From CAINVV01 sp963663675 (GTDB lineage Bacteria > Bacteroidota > Bacteroidia > Bacteroidales > Prolixibacteraceae), in contig OY760498.1 of assembly GCA_963663675.1 (NCBI GenBank), positions 3,596,001 through 3,660,000 of the forward strand: a stretch of DNA of 64,000 bases. The letters run 5' to 3'. Below are positions 19,092 through 27,900 of this stretch, in pieces. The translations under genes were made by a program, and so were the position numbers. Within the stretch, counting starts at the first letter, position 1; every line of letters starts with the position of its first letter. The notes under the pieces are model-generated. The model saw only the letters and a list, made by a program, of their open reading frames with translations, made no database searches and was not told where the DNA came from.

Positions 19092-20798
19092 ATGAAAAAT
19101 CCAATTATTTTATTTACTTTGTCTGAATCACATCACAATCCAGCTATGCTAAACGAACAACTTGTCGGGTTCATCGAATCCAGTTTGAAAAAAAACCGTG
19201 ATATTATAGCCCTCACGGACTACAATGGTGAAAGTTTTACCTATTCCGGGGTCACTCAGGAAATACTCAGGTTTCATGTGTTATTCGGGAGTACAGGAAT
19301 TAAACCCGGAGATAAAATAGCTCTTCTTGGAAAAAATTCAGCCAAATGGTGTATCGGATACCTTTCCGTCATTACCTACGGAGCTGTTGTAGTGCCTATT
19401 TTACCGGATTTTAAGACTGAGGATCTGACCTACATTATCAATCATTCCGACTCGGTAATGATGTTATGTGCCGACAATATTTTTCAGGACCTGGACATAA
19501 AAAAAATACCAAACATAAAAGCCGTAGTCTCACTCAGTAACTTTGAGCTGTTATTTTCAGCTAATGATGCCATTTCAGAGGCTGTAAGTCAGGTTGCTTC
19601 CAATTATCTGCAAAAATACCCCAACGGGATTTCATCCGGAGAGTTCAGCCTGCCGAAGGTGACAAATGATCAGCTAGCAGTCATCAGTTATACCTCTGGA
19701 ACTATGGGGTTTTCAAAAGGTGTAATGTTGTCGCACAACAGCCTGACTGCCAACATCCGGTTTGCCCAGAACAACATGCCATTGCAACCGGGTGATTCAA
19801 TTGTTTCATTTTTGCCGCTTGCCCATGCTTATGGATGTGCCTTTGAATTCCTGTTTCCAATCAGTATAGGATGTCACATTACCATCCTCACCAAAACGCC
19901 TTCGCCAAGGGTTATCATCCAGGCATTTAAAGAAATCAGGCCGGCACTGGTGCTGTCAGTGCCACTGGTAATTGAAAAAATTTACAAGAAACAGATACTT
20001 CCAGAAATCAGTAAGCCTATCATGAAGATTCTGCTAAGGACACCAATAATCCGGAATGTAATCTATGGAAAGATCAAGGCAAAACTTACTGAATCATTTG
20101 GCGGTAAATTCCATGAAATCGTTATTGGCGGCGCCCCGTTCAACATTGAGGCAGAGACGCTGTTCCGGAAAATAAAATTTCCATATACCGTTGGTTATGG
20201 AATGACGGAATGCGGACCTCTCATCAGTTATGCATCACATAAAATCGTAAAGAAAGGATCTTCAGGTAAATCTGTAGATACTCTTGAAGTGAAAATTGAT
20301 TCCGTTGATCCTCAAAAAATTGCGGGGGAAATAATTATCAGGGGTGATAATGTAATGCTGGGATATTACAAAAATGAAGAAGCTACACGTGAAATAATTG
20401 ACAGCGAGGGTTGGCTTCATTCCGGTGACTCAGGAGTCATCGACCAGGAAGGCAATATTTTCATTAAAGGCCGTATCAAAAATATGTTACTCGGTGCAAG
20501 TGGTAAAAATATTTACCCCGAAGAGCTGGAAGCAAAACTGAACAATAAATTTGGCATCGCGGAATCACTCATTGTCCAACGCGATGACGACAAATTGGTT
20601 GCACTGATCTATCCGGATGCTGAGGTTGTTGAAGCCAATAACATTTCATCAGACAATTTGAAAATGATGTTCTTTCATTACCTGAAGGATATCAATGACT
20701 CTGTGCCTTCCTATATGAATATTTCCAAATTTGAAATTCATCCTGAAGAATTCGTAAAGACTCCAAAACGCAGTATTAAAAGATTTTTATACAAGTAA
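19092..20798 (+). CDS. AMP-dependent acyl-CoA synthetase (long-chain fatty acid-CoA ligase type)
   Basis: An adenylate-forming enzyme that activates a carboxylic acid, probably a fatty acid, to its CoA thioester. The 568 residues carry the P-loop YTSGTMGFSKG from residue 200, the A5 motif GYGMTECGP (about 375-383), the A7 motif WLHSGDSGVID, the A8 hinge KGRIKNML and the A10 lysine segment TPKRSIKRFL at the C-terminus. The start at 19092 gives an N-terminal extension; the ATG at 19146 (MLNEQLVGF) is where family similarity begins and may be the true start. It stands alone, followed 170 bases later by the CDF transporter gene. Chain-length specificity cannot be read. Confidence 0.9.
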   Translation: MKNPIILFTLSESHHNPAMLNEQLVGFIESSLKKNRDIIALTDYNGESFTYSGVTQEILRFHVLFGSTGIKPGDKIALLGKNSAKWCIGYLSVITYGAVVVPILPDFKTEDLTYIINHSDSVMMLCADNIFQDLDIKKIPNIKAVVSLSNFELLFSANDAISEAVSQVASNYLQKYPNGISSGEFSLPKVTNDQLAVISYTSGTMGFSKGVMLSHNSLTANIRFAQNNMPLQPGDSIVSFLPLAHAYGCAFEFLFPISIGCHITILTKTPSPRVIIQAFKEIRPALVLSVPLVIEKIYKKQILPEISKPIMKILLRTPIIRNVIYGKIKAKLTESFGGKFHEIVIGGAPFNIEAETLFRKIKFPYTVGYGMTECGPLISYASHKIVKKGSSGKSVDTLEVKIDSVDPQKIAGEIIIRGDNVMLGYYKNEEATREIIDSEGWLHSGDSGVIDQEGNIFIKGRIKNMLLGASGKNIYPEELEAKLNNKFGIAESLIVQRDDDKLVALIYPDAEVVEANNISSDNLKMMFFHYLKDINDSVPSYMNISKFEIHPEEFVKTPKRSIKRFLYK

Positions 20799-20937
20799 TT
20801 GATTTCCCCCTTTGCCCGAACTTCAACATTTGTTCCTGAACTTGCAAAGCCTTCATAGCAGAACCATCAACATTTCTGTTGGTTCAAAACTTTATTCTGG
20901 CAGGCAGGATGCAACACTGAAACCTACTAACAGCTCC

Positions 20938-20967
20938 AGCCGTATTATCAGATTATTATATACGGCT
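20938..20967 (+). promoter_or_regulatory. Inverted repeat abutting the CDF start codon
   Basis: Perfect 8-bp arms, AGCCGTAT (20938-20945) and ATACGGCT (20960-20967), with a 14-base loop. The ATG of the cation transporter begins at 20969, one base after the second arm. It could be an operator or an RNA hairpin that blocks initiation. Confidence 0.5.
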
Positions 20968-20968
20968 G

Positions 20969-21583
20969 ATGCATTCACACAACGAACACAAAACCAGTTG
21001 GGTTGTTCTGATTACTGCCATAACTATGGTTGTGGAGATTTATTTCGGACTTTCCACAAGATCAATGGCCTTGCTTGCAGACGGGATACACATGGGATCT
21101 CATGTCCTGGCAATTGGCCTGAGCTGGATTGCCTATGTTATGGTTCGTAAAATGTCCTCAAAAAAAACCTACAAAGGCAATGCTAATAAAATATTGTCGC
21201 TTTCTGGTTACAGCAGCGGATTGATGCTTCTCATATTTGCATTTGTAATTCTTGGCGAAGCGATTAAGCGGCTTTTTAATCCCGGACCCATTCATTTTGA
21301 AGAAGCAATTCTGGTGGCAGTAATTGGCCTTGCAGTGAATATCGCCTGCGCATTTCTGCTCCGTCACGACCATGAACATACAGATCATAATATCAAGGCA
21401 GCCTACCTGCATGTTATCGCCGATGCTCTTACCAGTGTGACAGCAATTATCGGCCTGACAGCTGCCATGTACCTGAATATCATTTGGCTTGATGCCATGG
21501 GTGCGATAATCAGTTCATTCGTCATCGTAAGATGGTCGGTCGGTTTATTGAAGGAATCGGGAAAAACTTTGCTGGATCTGTAA
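20969..21583 (+). CDS. Cation diffusion facilitator (DmeF-like), lacking the C-terminal domain
   Basis: A proton-coupled divalent metal exporter of the CDF family. It has six membrane helices: the first pair carries the metal site as LADGIHMGSH, and the fifth helix carries HVIADALTS, the HxxxD half of the site. A histidine-rich segment, RHDHEHTDHN, lies before the fifth helix, as in DmeF. At 204 residues it ends right after the last helix (SGKTLLDL), while family members of this type continue for about 90 residues with a cytosolic ferredoxin-like domain. No continuation is found in other frames after 21583. Either a natural short form or truncated; function is uncertain. Confidence 0.85.
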   Translation: MHSHNEHKTSWVVLITAITMVVEIYFGLSTRSMALLADGIHMGSHVLAIGLSWIAYVMVRKMSSKKTYKGNANKILSLSGYSSGLMLLIFAFVILGEAIKRLFNPGPIHFEEAILVAVIGLAVNIACAFLLRHDHEHTDHNIKAAYLHVIADALTSVTAIIGLTAAMYLNIIWLDAMGAIISSFVIVRWSVGLLKESGKTLLDL

Positions 21584-22055
21584 TAAACTGTCCGCAACCA
21601 TTTGAGAATAATCAGACAAAGATTACAGGCAAATTTCATATCATCCATTTTTCTATAGCCTCTGCTAAAACTCTTCTCAGGAAGAACCTTTTGCATCAAT
21701 CAGCAAACTCGTGAGGTTTCTGTTACAATCTGATTTTAAAAATTAGTTGCTTTAAATGTATATATAGGATCTCTTAACTTGATCTTTCTTGCAAGGGAAT
21801 TAAAATCCAGTAATAAACATATTTGCCGGTATTTTAAGGTGCGTTCCTAATATTTCAAGGATTTAATCGGCCACTTTTACACCTTGAATGAAAAAATTTG
21901 ACAACATGGGTGTTTCATGTATCGGCTTAATAGACCTGGCAGCTGGAAAGACAATTTTCTGTAGATAATTTCATGTGAAAAAATTTGAATCTGTTTAAAA
22001 CAAACAGTAACTTTAATCATTGACTGCAATAGAGGACATTCACAAAAAAATATTC
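21584..22055. other. Intergenic region, nothing recognised
   Basis: About 470 bases between the CDF transporter and the PIG-L gene. It includes 36 bases of in-frame sequence before the preferred PIG-L start. No remnant, hairpin or repeat stands out. Confidence 0.5.
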
Positions 22056-22943
22056 ATGAAAAAATTTTCTTTTATAACCATAATCGTTTTATTTTCAGCA
22101 TTTTCATTGTTCTCCCAAAACGGCAGTCTGCCTGTTCGTGTTATCATGATTGGTGCACATCCGGATGATTGTGATCTGGATGGCGGCGGGACAGCCATCT
22201 TGTTTGCCTCGATGGGTTGTGCGGTCAAATTTGTTTCCGTCACCAATGGTGATGCCGGGCACCAGTCCGAGGGAGGCGGAGCACTTGCCAAACGCAGGAT
22301 GGCAGAGGCAAAAGAAGCGGGAAAAAGATTCGGTGTCGAATATGTTGTATTGGATAACCACGATGGAGAATTGACTCCCTCCCTGGAGATAAGACATCAG
22401 GTCATACGGGAAATACGCAACTGGCATGCTGATGTCGTCATTTCTCCCCGTCCAAATGACTATCATCCCGATCACCGTTATACTGCGGTTCTTGTCCAGG
22501 ATGCTGCTTACATGGTTGCTGTGCCGAATGTGGCTCCGGATACACCACCTTTGCAAAAAAATCCGGTCTTTCTTTACTTCCAGGATAATTTTCAACGCCC
22601 AAATCCTTTCCGGCCCGATATAGCAGTCGACTTTACAGAGGTATTCGATAATAAGGTAAATGCAATTTCTGCACACCAGTCACAGATGTTCGAATGGCTT
22701 CCATGGATAGGTGGTTACGCCAGCGAGGTCCCTGCCTTGCCATCAGACAGAATTGCCTGGTTGTCAAAGAGATTGACCTCGTTTTGGACCATTAATCCTG
22801 AGGTGCGAAAATCCCTGGAGAAATGGTATGGAAAAGAACACGCATCCCGGGCAAAATTTGCTGAGGCATTTGAAATTTGCGAATATGGCTCCAGGCCGGA
22901 TGAAAACAAAATAAGACAACTGTTCCCCATGCTGGGAAAATAA
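22056..22943 (+). CDS. Secreted PIG-L (LmbE-like) family deacetylase
   Basis: A zinc-dependent N-deacetylase of the PIG-L superfamily, which acts on N-acetyl groups of sugars such as GlcNAc derivatives. The start at 22056 (MKKFSFITII) gives a clear signal peptide cleaved near residue 20 (SLFSQ); an in-frame ATG at 22020 adds 12 residues that would spoil it. Zinc ligands lie in AHPDDCD (His35, Asp37, Asp38), and the second half of the site is YHPDHRYT. The catalytic-domain length (about 275 residues) is normal. It is convergent with the efflux adaptor gene, 7 bases apart. A role in trimming N-acetylated sugars from glycans fits the window but is not shown. Confidence 0.88.
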   Translation: MKKFSFITIIVLFSAFSLFSQNGSLPVRVIMIGAHPDDCDLDGGGTAILFASMGCAVKFVSVTNGDAGHQSEGGGALAKRRMAEAKEAGKRFGVEYVVLDNHDGELTPSLEIRHQVIREIRNWHADVVISPRPNDYHPDHRYTAVLVQDAAYMVAVPNVAPDTPPLQKNPVFLYFQDNFQRPNPFRPDIAVDFTEVFDNKVNAISAHQSQMFEWLPWIGGYASEVPALPSDRIAWLSKRLTSFWTINPEVRKSLEKWYGKEHASRAKFAEAFEICEYGSRPDENKIRQLFPMLGK

Positions 22944-22950
22944 TCTACAT

Positions 22951-24078
22951 CTATTCTGTTCTCAGATTATAGGCTCCCTGAATAATTATCCTCTTAAGAG
23001 ACCCGTCACCAATAATCTCTGTCAGGCCCCTGGATATCTTGCCTGTCCTGACCTTGACCTTTTTAACATAGTAATTTTGATTTTCTTCCTTCACAACGGA
23101 AAATACATAGTTATCCGGTCCTGACTTGACGAATGCTTCGTTTGGCAAGGCACTGGCTTGCAGCTTATCTACAATGACATAAGCATCAACATAGGCATTG
23201 TTTATAAATTGGACACCCTCCTCTTTTTCTATTTTTGCGATACACTGTATGGATCTTGACTCCGGATCAATGGCTCTTCCAACTGACGTAAGAACTGCAT
23301 GATGGACAGAATCTTGCACCCCGGTTGTCTTAAAATAAATATCCTGGCCTGCTTTCAGCTTACTGACTGCGCTTTCATAAACCGAAAACTGAAGATGCAG
23401 CTGACTGACATCCACTATTTCCATTATATTTTTTTGTTGTTCAACAAATTGCCCGAGTGTAATATTCTGTGTTGTAACAAAACCGCTCAAAGGTGCAGTC
23501 ACCGGGAATGTAACAGCAGGTTCGCCAGCTTCAATTTTCGCAACATTCAGTCTTAAAATTTCCAGGCGCAATTTTAATGAAAGGTATTTGGCATTCATAG
23601 CATTGTATTCGCTTTCGATGGCGATAAAATCCTTTTCTGCACTAATTTTTTCAGCTAATAGCGCCTTATTTCTATCATAATCAGATCTTAACCTTTTTAG
23701 TCGGGAAGAGGTTTCGACCAGTTCCTGTTGTAAAATTATCACATCGTTGTTGTACAGCGTACATAAAACCTGCCCCTTCTTAACAAAATCACCAATGGCA
23801 CAGTTAATGGTTTCTACAGTTCCCGCTACCGGTGAACTAAGCTGAGCCATTGCTCCGGAAGGCGCTTTAATATAACCGTTACACTTAATCTCTTCCGCAA
23901 AGGTTGAAGTGATAATTTCACCTATTTTCATTTTGTTCAATTCAAACTGATTCTGTGAAATTATCAACAACTGGTTATTATCATTTTTCTTACTCTCGTC
24001 AGGCTTGCCTCCCTGACCGCATTGCGAAAAAACAACAACCATTAAACAACAGACAAGGAGTAAATTATATCGCTTCAT
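22951..24078 (-). CDS. RND efflux periplasmic adaptor (CusB/CzcB type), lipoprotein
   Basis: A membrane-fusion protein that links the inner-membrane RND pump to an outer-membrane channel. The start at 24078 (MKRYNLLL) gives a lipoprotein-type signal with Cys20 (VFSQC); the in-frame ATG at 24099 adds seven residues. Then come a lipoyl/barrel-sandwich half (about 45-85, VAGTVETINCAIGDFVKKGQ), a coiled-coil hairpin (about 95-160), the second lipoyl half (TAPLSGFVT), and beta-barrel and membrane-proximal domains to residue 375. The length is usual. The upstream pump gene ends at the base next to the alternative start, so the two are one transcript. Heavy-metal substrate is inferred from the partner pump. 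Confidence 0.88.
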   Translation of the reverse strand: MKRYNLLLVCCLMVVVFSQCGQGGKPDESKKNDNNQLLIISQNQFELNKMKIGEIITSTFAEEIKCNGYIKAPSGAMAQLSSPVAGTVETINCAIGDFVKKGQVLCTLYNNDVIILQQELVETSSRLKRLRSDYDRNKALLAEKISAEKDFIAIESEYNAMNAKYLSLKLRLEILRLNVAKIEAGEPAVTFPVTAPLSGFVTTQNITLGQFVEQQKNIMEIVDVSQLHLQFSVYESAVSKLKAGQDIYFKTTGVQDSVHHAVLTSVGRAIDPESRSIQCIAKIEKEEGVQFINNAYVDAYVIVDKLQASALPNEAFVKSGPDNYVFSVVKEENQNYYVKKVKVRTGKISRGLTEIIGDGSLKRIIIQGAYNLRTE

Positions 24079-24099
24079 CTTAATCAGTAAATTAGACAA

Positions 24100-27000
24100 T
24101 TAAATAATTTTTTCTTTCCGGCCCGGTTTACCGGAAAACTCAAATAATAATTTTGTATTTGCAGGCTGATAAGCCCTGATCCATTGACTTTGCGGATGAC
24201 ATGCACCTTTCGGCTGTGAAATAATTAGCGTATGGGACACATGTGGCAATGCTGATTCTTTAGATTTGGCAGGCACGGCGGTGAATAAGAGAATCATCGC
24301 AGGTACAACCAAAAACAATTTCGAAAATATCAGCCTTAGAATCCTAAACCGAAATATTGTTTTTCTGTTAAATATCTCGTAGAGCAAAGGTAATGCTATC
24401 ATAGTCAGCAAGGTAGATGTTATCAGGCCTCCAATTACAACTGTTGCCAATGGGCGCTGCACTTCTGCCCCTGCACCGGTTGAGATGGCCATTGGCAAGA
24501 ATCCCATTGCAGCAGCTGAGGCTGTCAGCATAACAGGCCTTAATCGTTCAGTCGTTCCCTTTATAATCAATTCGTGCATATTGGTCATGCCTTTGTGCTG
24601 CAAGTCTTTAAAGTGTTCAATTAGAACAATACCATTAAGGACAGCAATACCAAAAAGTGCAATAAAACCTATCCCCGCAGAAACGCTAAACGGCATTCCC
24701 CTGATCCACAGCAGTAAAACACCGCCAACGGTGGCCAGTGGAACTGATGAAAATATCATAAGTGCATCCTTAAAGGATCTGAACGCGAAATGCAGGAAAA
24801 TAAAAATCAGCAATAATGCGATAGGAACGGCTACTATCAGGCGCCTGGTCGCATTCTGCAAATTTTCAAACTGTCCGCCATAAGAAATATAATTTCCGGG
24901 TTCAAGTGAGATCCTTTCATCTATTCTCGTCTGAATATCCTTTACAACAGACTGAAGATCACGATTTCTCACATTAACGCTCACGACTACGCGCCTGTGG
25001 GTATTGTCACGGGATATCTTGGCCGGCCCTTCTGAAAATGAAATCTCCGCCAGTTCCTGTAATGCAATTTGTTTACCATTAAGCATCGGAATCTGAAGAT
25101 TCCTGATATCATCCAAATCCATCCGGTTCTGCTTCTTTTGCCTGACAACAAGATCGAAGCGTTTCTCTCCTTCAAAAACGATACCCGTGGTTTCACCCCC
25201 GAAAGCCACTGCAAGGTAACGGTTCAATGTTTTCATATCTATTCCGAGGTACGCAATTTTCTTCCTGTCATATTTGACATTCATTTGTGGAAGACCGGTC
25301 GTCTTTTCAAGAATAATATCCGCTGCTCCTGGAATATCTTCGATCATTTTTTTTACTTCAATGGCTTTCCGGTTCAGGTAATCAAGGTCTTCCCCGAATA
25401 TTTTTACGGCTATATCAGCCCTGACACCTGTAATCAATTCATTAAAACGCATTTCAATCGGCTGGGTAAATTCGTAGTCAATACCCGGAATTACAGACAA
25501 TGCCTCCTTAAATTTATCGGCCAGTTCCTCTTTACTTGTGGCAGAAACCCATTCATCTCGCGGTTTCAGTTTGATGATCATATCAATCTCCTCCATTGAC
25601 ATCGGATCCGTAGGCACTTCTGCCGCACCAATCCGGCTGACGATCTGGTGAATTTCCGGAAATTTGGTGATCAGAATATTTTCCATTTGCGTGGTCATCT
25701 CTACTGTTTTCGAAAGCGAGGTTCCGGTTTTCAATACAGGCTGAATGACAAAATCACCTTCATCAAGTGTAGGGACAAATTCACCCCCGATCCGGTTAAA
25801 CAGGAAACCGGTAAGAAGCAAAGAAGCCAAAGCTGAGCCTAAAACAATCCGTTTGTGATTGATTGACCATTTTATGACAGGCAGGTAAGATGTATGGGCC
25901 AAATTCATAACCCATTCAGACGGCTTCCACCGTGGGCCTTTCTCCGGTTTTAGAAAAAGTGAAGCTGCAACCGGAAGCCAGGTCAGGCCCAGAATCATGG
26001 CTCCTATGATGGCAAAGCTGAAAGACAGAGCCATCGGACGGAACATTTTACCTTCAACTCCACTCAATGAAAGAATAGGAATAAAAACAATCAAAATGAT
26101 AATCTGTCCAAATACGGCAGAACTCATCATTTTTGAGGCGCCTTTATAGGTAATCCTGTCAATCAGCAGCTGGCTTTCCAATCCGTGTTCTTCATCAAAT
26201 TCAGCATTCCCGGCTGTCAGCCGGATAACGATGTATTCAACGATAATAACAGCCCCGTCAATGATAATTCCGAAGTCAAGTGCTCCAAGGCTCATCAGGT
26301 TCGCGTCAATTCCAAAAACATACATCATAAAAATCGTAAAGAACAATGAAAGAGGAATCATTGAAGCAATAACCATTGCTGAACGCACATTGCCCAATAA
26401 CAGTATGACCATCAAAACAACGATGACACAACCGAGCAACAGGTTTTCAACGACTGTCAGCGAAGTCTTGGAAATCAACTCGCTTCTTTCAAGAATCGGA
26501 TTGATGAAAATACCTTCCGGCAGATTTTTCTGAATGGATTCAACCCGCTTTTTTACATCATTGATGACTAATTTTGAATTCGCATCTTTAAGCATCATTA
26601 TCTGCCCCAATACTTTCTCTCCCTGACCGTTGGCAGTAATGGCACCAAACCGGTTGGCATAACCGAAATGCACATCCGCTATATCTTTTACCAAAATGGG
26701 TATCCCCCCATTGTTTTTCACAACAATGTCTTCAATATCCGGAATTGATTTTACAAGTCCGTCACCCCGGATAAAATAACTCTGATTTACTTTCTCAATA
26801 TATGAACCGCCAGAAATGCTGTTGTTTCCCTCAACCGCATTAAAAACATCCATCAGGGTTACATCAAGACTGCGCATTCTCACAGGGTCGACTGCAACTT
26901 CATATTGCTTTAGGTAGCCTCCCCAGCTGTTCACTTCGACAACACCATTGATACCCGATAACTGTCTCTTTATTATCCAGTCCTGAATTGTCCGAAGTTC

Positions 27001-27474
27001 TGTAGCTGTATATTTTCCTTCATAACCCGGCTTAATATCAACGATATACTGGTATATTTCTCCCAACCCCGTTGTAATTGGCCCCATTCCCGGCGTGCCA
27101 AAATTTTCCGGGATATTTGCGGATGCAGCCTTGATTTTTTCTGCAATCAGCTGCCGTGGCAGATATGTACCCAAATTGTCCTCAAAAACAATCGTTACAA
27201 CAGATATTCCAAATTTTGATACTGATCTTATCTCTTTTACTCCGGGCAAATTAGCCATTTCCAGTTCAACCGGAGCTGTAATAAATTGTTCAATCTCCTG
27301 GGTTGACAAGTTTCCGGAGGTAGTGATTACCTGGACCTGGTTGTTGGTTATATCGGGGACTGCCCCAACCGGTATTTTGAGTATGGCAAACAGTCCAAAT
27401 GCCGAAATAGTGATGGTAAAAAGAATTACTATCAATTTGTTCCGAATGCTGAAATCAATTATCTTTTTTAACAT
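24100..27474 (-). CDS. CusA/CzcA family heavy-metal efflux RND transporter
   Basis: An inner-membrane proton-driven pump of 1124 residues. It begins with the RND helix and porter entry (VPDITNNQVQV, near residue 40) and has the family's GALDFGIIIDGAVIIVEY segment in TM4, a marker of the heavy-metal (HME) subclass with its conserved Asp and Glu. The last RND helices end near residue 1055. After that an unusual tail follows: a hydrophobic segment (LFLVVPAMILLFTAVPA) and about 45 hydrophilic residues. Bacteroidota often fuse a TolC-like channel here; only the signal-like start of such a part seems present. The adaptor gene follows directly. No TolC gene is nearby. Confidence 0.9.
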   Translation of the reverse strand: MLKKIIDFSIRNKLIVILFTITISAFGLFAILKIPVGAVPDITNNQVQVITTSGNLSTQEIEQFITAPVELEMANLPGVKEIRSVSKFGISVVTIVFEDNLGTYLPRQLIAEKIKAASANIPENFGTPGMGPITTGLGEIYQYIVDIKPGYEGKYTATELRTIQDWIIKRQLSGINGVVEVNSWGGYLKQYEVAVDPVRMRSLDVTLMDVFNAVEGNNSISGGSYIEKVNQSYFIRGDGLVKSIPDIEDIVVKNNGGIPILVKDIADVHFGYANRFGAITANGQGEKVLGQIMMLKDANSKLVINDVKKRVESIQKNLPEGIFINPILERSELISKTSLTVVENLLLGCVIVVLMVILLLGNVRSAMVIASMIPLSLFFTIFMMYVFGIDANLMSLGALDFGIIIDGAVIIVEYIVIRLTAGNAEFDEEHGLESQLLIDRITYKGASKMMSSAVFGQIIILIVFIPILSLSGVEGKMFRPMALSFSFAIIGAMILGLTWLPVAASLFLKPEKGPRWKPSEWVMNLAHTSYLPVIKWSINHKRIVLGSALASLLLTGFLFNRIGGEFVPTLDEGDFVIQPVLKTGTSLSKTVEMTTQMENILITKFPEIHQIVSRIGAAEVPTDPMSMEEIDMIIKLKPRDEWVSATSKEELADKFKEALSVIPGIDYEFTQPIEMRFNELITGVRADIAVKIFGEDLDYLNRKAIEVKKMIEDIPGAADIILEKTTGLPQMNVKYDRKKIAYLGIDMKTLNRYLAVAFGGETTGIVFEGEKRFDLVVRQKKQNRMDLDDIRNLQIPMLNGKQIALQELAEISFSEGPAKISRDNTHRRVVVSVNVRNRDLQSVVKDIQTRIDERISLEPGNYISYGGQFENLQNATRRLIVAVPIALLLIFIFLHFAFRSFKDALMIFSSVPLATVGGVLLLWIRGMPFSVSAGIGFIALFGIAVLNGIVLIEHFKDLQHKGMTNMHELIIKGTTERLRPVMLTASAAAMGFLPMAISTGAGAEVQRPLATVVIGGLITSTLLTMIALPLLYEIFNRKTIFRFRILRLIFSKLFLVVPAMILLFTAVPAKSKESALPHVSHTLIISQPKGACHPQSQWIRAYQPANTKLLFEFSGKPGRKEKII

Positions 27475-27586
27475 AAGACAGGTTTATCCTTAAAGGTTTG
27501 ACTAAGGCAGGCAGCAGACTTTTCAATTTGAGAATCAGCATACAAAATACAAAAAAAACATCAAAAAATAATAAACTCATTTAAAA

Positions 27587-27721
27587 ATTAATCGTCTAGA
27601 TGTCTGTTCTTCAACATTTTAAAAATTACTTTTATTGTTCATTTTTTATCGGTTTATCCCGGCCCAACTAATCGACCACTCAATATCTGTTATTGACAAG
27701 TAAGATTATCAGACGATTAAT
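27587..27721. promoter_or_regulatory. Separated inverted repeat upstream of the metal efflux operon
   Basis: ATTAATCGTCT (27587-27597) and its exact complement AGACGATTAAT (27711-27721) lie 113 bases apart in the 427-base gap between the pump gene and the penicillin acylase. A third TAATCG copy lies between them (near 27669). They could be operator half-sites for either divergent gene. The rest of the gap is A+T-rich with nothing recognised. Confidence 0.35.
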
Positions 27722-27900
27722 CCTTCAATGTTTTGCTTTCACAATCATTCGATACTTTTCAAGTTGTATATTTCTGAAATTTTTAAAACAAGATTAATAT
27801 TTAATTTCCCAACTTGAGGATTCTCATTAATTCGTTAGTTTTATAGTACTTGTAAAATTTACCACTGCCACTGCTTATTTGTAATGTAACAACCCCGACT

